Assembly (NCBI GenBank): GCA_964444225.1
Contig: CAYUFM010000015.1
Coordinates: forward strand, 1-18,606
Source: JALHOM01 sp964444225
Lineage (GTDB): Bacteria; Patescibacteriota; Saccharimonadia; Saccharimonadales; 2-12-FULL-41-12
DNA length: 18,606 bases
Direction: 5' to 3'
Every line of letters begins with the position of its first letter. Within the stretch, counting starts at the first letter, position 1. A model generated the notes under the pieces. That model saw only the letters and a list, made by a program, of their open reading frames with translations, was not told the origin of the DNA and did not search any database. Position numbers and translations under genes: made by a program. Below, piece after piece: positions 13,962 to 18,606 of the stretch.

Positions 13962-14456
13962 ATGAAGAAGTTTACATTTAATAATTACAGAATTAAGGGC
14001 TTCTTATTAATTTTGCCGATTTTTATTTTTGTTGGTGTGTTGGTCTTGCTAGGAATACGACAGTCAAACAAAGGTCAAACAAAGACATATCGGCTAGAAC
14101 AACCTGTGACTAAGCAAGTGCTCGGGGTGTCGGTTAGCTCGGGGCTTGTTGATATAAACATAAATTCCAAGACTTTGCGAGCTTCGAGGCTCACAATTAA
14201 TATCCAGATAAAGAATAATTCAATAAATATTCTTCAATTTTCGCCAGGCTTAAACCTTAAGTTAGTTGACTCTGAAGGCATAGAATATTTGCCCACTATG
14301 AAGTTTGTCGATCCCGCGGTTGTGCTTGGTGGGCCGATTAACAGTGGTCAGAGGTTAACATTAGATATTGATTTTGAAGTACCTGAAACTACGAGTCTAG
14401 AAAAGCTAGTTTATCAGCAAGATCAAGTTTCAGAAAAACTCGAAATAAAACTGTAA
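13962..14456 (+). CDS. Membrane-anchored DUF4352-like protein (second copy)
   Basis: A 164-residue protein with the same plan as its upstream neighbour: one membrane helix (about 13-32), a short linker and a beta-sandwich with RLTINIQIKNNSINILQFSP (about 79-98) and a PINSGQRLTLDIDFEVPE strand-turn-strand. The two are probably old duplicates with low sequence identity. It starts 1 nt after the previous stop without a Shine-Dalgarno, so translation is likely coupled. It ends the redox-linked cluster; no clear terminator hairpin follows. Confidence 0.7.
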   Translation: MKKFTFNNYRIKGFLLILPIFIFVGVLVLLGIRQSNKGQTKTYRLEQPVTKQVLGVSVSSGLVDININSKTLRASRLTINIQIKNNSINILQFSPGLNLKLVDSEGIEYLPTMKFVDPAVVLGGPINSGQRLTLDIDFEVPETTSLEKLVYQQDQVSEKLEIKL

Positions 14457-14474
14457 ATTTAACTCAAAAAACAC

Positions 14475-14504
14475 TTGTGTGACGCTTAAGCTTAGTTGTA
14501 TAAT
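14475..14504 (+). promoter_or_regulatory. Promoter of the collagen-like fibre gene
   Basis: TTGTGT (14475-14480), 18 nt, TATAAT (14499-14504, directly preceded by TG). The predicted start near 14511 gives a leader of about 17 nt. GGGG two nt before the ATG is too close to be a normal Shine-Dalgarno. The TATAATTTA context recurs upstream of rny (9276) and of the 17199 gene (17160). Confidence 0.5.
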
Positions 14505-14527
14505 TTATTACAAATAACTTTGGGGTT

Positions 14528-17140
14528 ATGGCACACATAAAAAAGAAACATTTTTATACTCTCGCAGCACTATTGGTTTTGATTCTCACACTAGTGCTAT
14601 TTGTTGTGTTCAAAAAAAGCTCAACACCACTTACTGGCGCACTTAGAACCCAAACTGGCATTCAGAATGACGGTGTCTATGACATCAAGTTGGTAGGTTA
14701 TAACAAACAGTCTGGCGCTCAGGTAATCGACCAATCTTTTGACGACGTGCCTGTGTCTGATGGTCAGTACGCTGTGCCGATAAGCGTTAAGCGTTTCAGC
14801 GAAAATGGTAGTGTGGTTGTCCAGTCTTGTTACAAAGCCGACCCAGAAAAATCTAACTCACCTAACGAATTAGACTGTAAAAGTAATCAAAATCAAGAAA
14901 TTATTATTGACTGCGCTAGAGATTACTCATTGGTTGGATCAAATGATATTTTGTCCAAAGTTACCGGCAATAAAGAGCTGGTTAGCGCTGGAACTTGTGC
15001 CACTGCAACCGAAACTCAAAACTTAGGCTTAGCTAGCTCTAATTTGCCAGAGACAGTTTTGGCTATGGGCCCAACAGGTGCTAGTGGGGCAAATGGTGCT
15101 CCGGGTGCACAAGGAGAAAAGGGCGATAAAGGCGACAAGGGCGACACTGGTGGTCAGGGTCTGAATGGTAGTGATGGTATTGATGGCGCGCAGGGCCCAG
15201 CAGGTGACCCGGCCTCAGATGATCAGACTTTGAGTTTTAATGGAGTGTCACTACTTAGTGTGAGTGGCGGTAACAGTGTGGATTTATCGGCAATAAATAC
15301 TGATTTGCTAGCAAGTATTACTTGCTCGGTTGGGCAAATTTTGCAATATGATGGTTCCGCCTGGGTCTGCGCTAGTCCTGCCGCATCAAGTGACAGTCAA
15401 ACCTTGAGTCTAGTCACCGACACACTGTCGATTAGCAATGGAAATTCGGTTGATCTTTCCAGCTACCTAGACAACACAGATAACCAAAACCTCTTCCTAA
15501 CCATAAACACCGACAACGNNNNNNNNNNNNNNNNNNNNNNNNNNNNNNNNNNNNNNNNNNNNNNNNNNNNNNNNNNNNNNNNNNNNNNNNNNNNNNNNNN
15601 NNNNNNNNNNNNNNNNNNTCTCACCGGCAACACTCTAGCCCTAACTGGCGATGGTACCAGTGTTGATCTTTCCTCCTACCTAGACAACACAGATAACCAA
15701 AACCTCTTCCTAACCATAAACACCGACAACGGTACTGACCCGGTAGCCGACACTAGCACCGATACCCTCAACCTAGTCTCTGGCTCTGGTGTCACCATCA
15801 CTGGCGATGGCTCCACTGACACTATTACAGTGGCTAGTACGCTGGGAACGGACATTTCTTCATCGGAAATCGTTAATGACACAATATTGAGTGAGGATAT
15901 TTTTGACGGTACGATCACTAATAGCGACTTGGCTAGCTCATCACTAACTGTTACGGCAGGAAGTGGTCTGGCTAATGGCGGTGCTGTTTCTTTAGGCGGA
16001 ACGGTTACGCTCAATATAGGGGCAGGTAGTGGCATTGCCGTTAATGCCGATGATATTGCAGTCGATTTGACTGTAGCTACAGATGGTCTGTCGTCAACTA
16101 CTTCAAGCGGATCTGGACTAGAAGTTCTAGGCTCAGGGCTAACTTTGTTACAAGGCTGTGGCAACAGTCAATTACTTAAATGGAATGAGGCTACTGATAC
16201 TTGGGATTGTTCTAATGATTCGACTTCCGGAGCGGGCCCCGATAGTCTAGACTACATTGATTTTGAGGACACTCTTAATCTAGACGCAACTACTACCACT
16301 GTTTTGGGTGCGAGTAATCTAATTACCAACTTGGACTCCACTGGAGATGTGATTTTTCAGGATAATGGTAGCACTTTCTTAAGCTTAAGCGACAGTGGAG
16401 CGCTCGATATTACTTTAGACGCCACTGATAATCCTAGCTTTACACTGACGAATGCTGGCTCAGGGAATGTTGTGACTAATTTATCAGGCACAGGTGATTT
16501 CATTATTCAGGACAACGGAACACCATCATTCGTAGTGAGCGATGCAGGGGCGGTCAATATAGGCGATCCTGCATCGGCTATCGCCACGGGCTCTTTACTA
16601 GTGCTCGATAATATAACTACCGATCCTTCAGGCACTGCGGGCGCTATGTATTATAATTCTACATCTGCCAAATTTAGATGTTATCAAGGTAGTGTATGGA
16701 CCGACTGTATTCCAGAGGTAGATACGGCGACTTTCCAGGATACTTCGCCAGCGGCTTTTGCAGACAATGACACGACAGAAGTATTCAATGACGCAACCAA
16801 GCCGAATATTACAGTTTCATCTGCGACTTCTACAGTTCTAGTTACTTTCAATCTAGACGGCGTGTCGAATACAGCTAACGATGCATTTTTTGCAGCTCGT
16901 GTGGTGTTTGCGACCGGAGGAGTTGACCCGACCTGTGCATCTACTCAAGTAGGCAGGCCAAAAATCTCTACATTTACGACAGCCGCTACGCACCCTTATA
17001 GCATAGAAGGCTCATTTGTTCACACTCCTGGTGTATCTGGAGAGATTCGCTATACTGTTTGCTCTAGCGCGGCAGCCACTGGCACTATAACAGATACCCC
17101 AAACAATGTATCGATTTCGCTTGTAGAACTAGGTTCTTAG
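14528..17140 (+). CDS. Large surface fibre protein: TM anchor, collagen-like stalk, beta repeats
   Basis: An 870-codon frame (including the gap) with an N-terminal membrane helix (about 9-28) and an extracellular remainder. Residues 35-175 form a Cys-containing beta-rich domain. Residues 181-228 are 16 uninterrupted Gly-X-Y triplets, including GEKGDKGDKGD, a collagen-like trimerising stalk. Residues 230-440 are repeats of the type QTLSLxxxTLxISxGxSVDLS with YLDNTDNQ spacers. Residues 440-690 are Asp/Ser/Thr/Gly-rich beta repeats (GDxIFQDNGxxxLSLSDSGAL) like those of phage and bacterial fibres. Residues 700-727 carry GAMYYNSTSAKFRCYQGSVW. The last ~140 residues (730-870) look like a globular beta domain, possibly C1q/TNF-like. 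A 100-N gap removes about 33 codons. I infer an attachment fibre; the ligand is unknown. Confidence 0.75.
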   Translation: MAHIKKKHFYTLAALLVLILTLVLFVVFKKSSTPLTGALRTQTGIQNDGVYDIKLVGYNKQSGAQVIDQSFDDVPVSDGQYAVPISVKRFSENGSVVVQSCYKADPEKSNSPNELDCKSNQNQEIIIDCARDYSLVGSNDILSKVTGNKELVSAGTCATATETQNLGLASSNLPETVLAMGPTGASGANGAPGAQGEKGDKGDKGDTGGQGLNGSDGIDGAQGPAGDPASDDQTLSFNGVSLLSVSGGNSVDLSAINTDLLASITCSVGQILQYDGSAWVCASPAASSDSQTLSLVTDTLSISNGNSVDLSSYLDNTDNQNLFLTINTDNXXXXXXXXXXXXXXXXXXXXXXXXXXXXXXXXXXLTGNTLALTGDGTSVDLSSYLDNTDNQNLFLTINTDNGTDPVADTSTDTLNLVSGSGVTITGDGSTDTITVASTLGTDISSSEIVNDTILSEDIFDGTITNSDLASSSLTVTAGSGLANGGAVSLGGTVTLNIGAGSGIAVNADDIAVDLTVATDGLSSTTSSGSGLEVLGSGLTLLQGCGNSQLLKWNEATDTWDCSNDSTSGAGPDSLDYIDFEDTLNLDATTTTVLGASNLITNLDSTGDVIFQDNGSTFLSLSDSGALDITLDATDNPSFTLTNAGSGNVVTNLSGTGDFIIQDNGTPSFVVSDAGAVNIGDPASAIATGSLLVLDNITTDPSGTAGAMYYNSTSAKFRCYQGSVWTDCIPEVDTATFQDTSPAAFADNDTTEVFNDATKPNITVSSATSTVLVTFNLDGVSNTANDAFFAARVVFATGGVDPTCASTQVGRPKISTFTTAATHPYSIEGSFVHTPGVSGEIRYTVCSSAAATGTITDTPNNVSISLVELGS
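15068..15211 (+). repeat. Collagen-like Gly-X-Y triplets (16 units)
   Basis: Sixteen consecutive GXY codon triplets from GPT to GDP, without interruption. Charged GEK/GDK/GDK/GDT triplets lie in the middle, as in bacterial collagens where they stabilise the triple helix without hydroxyproline. The DNA is only partly repetitive, so the repeat is kept at protein level. Confidence 0.9.
15449..15731 (+). repeat. 70-bp direct repeat flanking the assembly gap
   Basis: Positions 15449-15518 and 15662-15731 differ at only 2 of 70 bases; the first copy stops exactly where the Ns begin. Both encode VDLSSYLDNTDNQNLFLTIN. The apparent period is 213 nt (71 codons) if the gap length is real. Codons here end mostly in C or A (AAC, ACC, CTC), unlike the T-ending codons of the rest of the gene. 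Confidence 0.9.
15519..15618. other. Assembly gap (100 N)
   Basis: A run of exactly 100 Ns, a common placeholder length, inside the repeat region of the fibre gene. The frame is kept across it, but the true length and repeat number are unknown. Confidence 0.98.
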
Positions 17141-17156
17141 TTTTGAATAATTTTAG

Positions 17157-17165
17157 TGGTATAAT
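17157..17165 (+). promoter_or_regulatory. Extended -10 promoter of the 17199 gene and ymdB
   Basis: TGG-TATAAT is a perfect extended -10 element 16 nt after the fibre gene's stop codon. No -35 is needed for this class. The predicted start near 17172 gives a leader of about 27 nt containing GGAG (17183-17186). Confidence 0.6.
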
Positions 17166-17198
17166 TTAAGCATAAACGAAACGGAGATATTAAAAAGG

Positions 17199-17714
17199 AT
17201 GCAAGATATTATTGTGAAACAAAATGATTCTGATAATTCAGGAAAATCTAAAAAAGTTAATATTAAAAAAGTTGCTAGTAAAAAAACTATGTATATTTTA
17301 GGCGCTGTCTTGATTGTGGCGGGCTTGGCTGGAACAGCTTATTTCTATAATAAGTATAATGACGTCAAAGCTAATCCAACACAGGCTCAGGCTGATAAAA
17401 ATAAGGCTGAAACTGATCGAGTTCTAGACAAGGTTAAGTCGGCTTTGTTGATTACAGAGACAGATGCACCAACCGTTGCTAGGGTAGATGACCCAACTAA
17501 GCTCAAAGAAGCTAACAAAGATTTTTATAAAGATGTTCAAAAGGGTGATTATTTAATAATTTTCCCTAAACGAGCAATTATTTACCGTGAAGCTAATGAC
17601 CAGATTATTAATTTTGCACCAATTATTAATACAGCAGAATTAAAAAAGGCTCAAGAGCAAACTCAGGGTTCAACTCAGCCAGCTAGTAATACGACCAACA
17701 ACACAAGACGCTAA
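17199..17714 (+). CDS. One-TM extracytoplasmic protein of unknown function
   Basis: A 171-residue protein: a Lys/Asn/Ser-rich cytoplasmic start (1-30), one membrane helix (about 31-50), a helical linker (53-75), and a compact conserved-looking domain. That domain runs about 76-145 (VLDKVKSALLIT, ETDAPTVARVDDPTKL, then YKDVQKGDYLIIFPKRAIIYR and IINFAPI). A Gln/Thr/Asn-rich tail ends the protein. Its layout recalls small uncharacterised envelope proteins I associate with CPR genomes, but I cannot name a family. It is 3 nt upstream of ymdB, so the pair is co-transcribed. AAGG touches the ATG and GGAG is 12 nt away, so neither is an ideal ribosome binding site. Confidence 0.7.
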   Translation: MQDIIVKQNDSDNSGKSKKVNIKKVASKKTMYILGAVLIVAGLAGTAYFYNKYNDVKANPTQAQADKNKAETDRVLDKVKSALLITETDAPTVARVDDPTKLKEANKDFYKDVQKGDYLIIFPKRAIIYREANDQIINFAPIINTAELKKAQEQTQGSTQPASNTTNNTRR

Positions 17715-17717
17715 AAG

Positions 17718-18515
17718 ATGAATATTCTCTATATTGGAGATATTATGGGGCGCGCTGGACGGGAAACTGTCCAGCGCGTTTTAGGATCTATAAAAAAAGA
17801 GCATAAAGTAGATTTTGTGATTGCCCAGGCCGAAAATATGAGCGACAGTGGCAAAGCTCCTACTTTGAACGATATAAATCAGATGCTTGACGCTGGTGTG
17901 GATTTCTTTACTGGTGGCAACCATAGTTTTAGCGCTAAACACGCCTCGAAAATACTTGATGATTCAGGCTTGCCGATTATTAGACCGGCCAATGTTATGG
18001 GGCAGTCTGGCCAGGGCTATAAAATTATAGAATTTAACGGAATAAAGGTATTGATCGGGTCTTTTTTAGGACAAACGGTTGGCATGCAGAGTATGATATT
18101 ATCCAATCCTTTACATAAAGCAGATGAGATTTTGGCGAAAGAATCTGATAATTTCGACATTTCAATCTTTAATTTTCATGGAGACTATAGTAGTGAAAAA
18201 CGAGTTTTTGGCTATTATTTGGACGGTAGAGTAAATGCCGTTATGGGCGATCATTGGCATGTGCCGACGGCAGACGCCATGATTTTGCCTGCAGGCACAG
18301 CGCATATTACCGATGTAGGTATGTGCGGTTCATTAGATTCGTCCCTTGGTGTTAAGCTAGATGTGATAATCAAACGCTGGAAGAACGGTGTAGTCAGTAA
18401 AAATGAGATGGAAGAGAGGCGTCCGTATCAATTCAACGCGCTTCTTATTGATATCGACGAAAAGACTGGTCATTCCACAAGAGTTCAACACATCCAGCGA
18501 ATCATTGAAAAATAA
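17718..18515 (+). CDS. ymdB: YmdB-family metallophosphoesterase
   Basis: A 265-residue protein at the usual length for the YmdB (TIGR00282-like) family. Metal ligands are in place: D8 (IGDIMGRAGR), E39-N40, N68 with H69 (GGNHSF), H154 (FNFHGD), and H179 and H181 (GDHWHVPTAD), followed by the signature ILPAGTAHITDVGMCG (189-204). In Bacillus, YmdB is a 2',3'-cyclic nucleotide phosphodiesterase that affects biofilm, motility and RNase Y-dependent RNA levels. Several positions differ from the pattern I recall for Firmicutes: GNHSF for GNHTWD, FHGD for FHAE and GDH for GTH. So substrate range may differ. It begins 3 nt after the upstream stop with no Shine-Dalgarno. Confidence 0.92.
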   Translation: MNILYIGDIMGRAGRETVQRVLGSIKKEHKVDFVIAQAENMSDSGKAPTLNDINQMLDAGVDFFTGGNHSFSAKHASKILDDSGLPIIRPANVMGQSGQGYKIIEFNGIKVLIGSFLGQTVGMQSMILSNPLHKADEILAKESDNFDISIFNFHGDYSSEKRVFGYYLDGRVNAVMGDHWHVPTADAMILPAGTAHITDVGMCGSLDSSLGVKLDVIIKRWKNGVVSKNEMEERRPYQFNALLIDIDEKTGHSTRVQHIQRIIEK

Positions 18516-18534
18516 TATCTAATAAGTTATACTT
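18506..18534 (+). promoter_or_regulatory. Promoter of tRNA-Pro
   Basis: TTGAAA (18506-18511), exactly 17 nt, TATACT (18529-18534): the best two-box sigma70 promoter in the plus strand of this window. The -35 box overlaps the last codons and stop of ymdB. The predicted start near 18541 is 12 nt before the mature tRNA 5' end. Confidence 0.7.
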
Positions 18535-18552
18535 ACCCCTGTTGTAGATTGT

Positions 18553-18606
18553 CGGGGATTGGCGCAGTTGGCTAGCGCGCGCGGTTTGGGACCGCGAGGT
18601 CGAAGG
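18553..18606 (+). tRNA. tRNA-Pro (UGG anticodon), partial
   Basis: The first 54 nt of a tRNA: acceptor 5' strand CGGGGAT (18553-18559), TG, D stem GCGC/GCGC (18562-18565 with 18575-18578) around AGTTGGCTA. The anticodon stem CGCGG/CCGCG (18580-18584 with 18592-18596) closes a 7-nt loop TTTGGGA. The anticodon is TGG (18587-18589), reading proline CCA and, with modification, other CCN codons. Variable loop AGGTC follows; the window ends inside the T stem (GAAGG), so the 3' half and CCA end are not seen. G37 after the anticodon is typical for tRNA-Pro. Confidence 0.93.

Noticed and set aside
15449..15731. Direct repeats considered as a possible CRISPR or transposon end
   Set aside because: Only two copies, 70 bp, in frame and coding the same peptide on both sides of an assembly gap; they are protein repeats.
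15676..16164. A long open frame on the minus strand opposite the fibre gene
   Set aside because: It is Pro/Ser/Val-rich low complexity mirroring the Gly/Thr/Asp repeats of the plus-strand gene and has no ribosome binding site; a shadow of the real gene.

Overview
The window looks like a piece of a Patescibacteria (CPR) genome, most likely Candidatus Saccharibacteria (TM7). The evidence is indirect: compact housekeeping genes with 1-11 nt gaps or ATGA overlaps, a strongly shortened TsaB, many small one-TM surface proteins of unknown function, a type IV pilus cluster, and moderate-to-low G+C. TGA is used as a stop (ends of the 5951-6403 and 8434-8868 genes), so the TGA=Gly code of Gracilibacteria/SR1 does not apply. 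I could not run a search, so the lineage is inferred.

Layout. (1) 1-4510, minus strand: a type IV pilus block read pilB > pilC > major pilin > minor pilin. The minor pilin carries a carboxypeptidase-regulatory-like domain and runs off the left edge. The major pilin has its own sigma70-type promoter and is followed by an intrinsic terminator. (2) 4595-7002, plus strand: recA, a MazG-like pyrophosphohydrolase, a YdjM/DUF457-like membrane protein and recX, packed as one unit. (3) 7025-8319, minus strand: a two- or three-TM protein with a beta-sandwich tail and a PRC-barrel-like protein. (4) 8434-10969, plus: tsaE and a mini-tsaB (t6A tRNA modification), then rny (RNase Y) after a 212-nt leader region that holds inverted repeats. 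(5) 11060-14456, plus: a flavocytochrome of the ferric reductase/NOX type, a secreted Ser/Thr-rich protein with an Ig-like domain and a cytochrome-b5-like C-terminal domain, and two membrane-anchored DUF4352-like proteins. I read this as a candidate envelope redox module. (6) 14528-17140, plus: a large surface fibre protein with 16 collagen-like Gly-X-Y triplets, tandem beta repeats and a 100-N assembly gap. (7) 17199-18606, plus: a small one-TM protein, ymdB, and a tRNA-Pro(UGG) gene cut by the right edge.

How the parts fit. The pilus, the redox module and the collagen-like fibre all face the outside of the cell, as expected of a small host-attached bacterium. rny and ymdB, adjacent in many Gram-positive genomes, flank this surface/redox block, so the block may be an insertion. 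Across the window, at least five genes have a -10 box only 6-11 nt upstream of the ATG and no convincing Shine-Dalgarno site, which predicts leaderless mRNAs. Other genes (major pilin, recA, the YdjM-like gene, the 7025-7669 gene, rny) have clear Shine-Dalgarno sites, so two initiation modes appear to be mixed.
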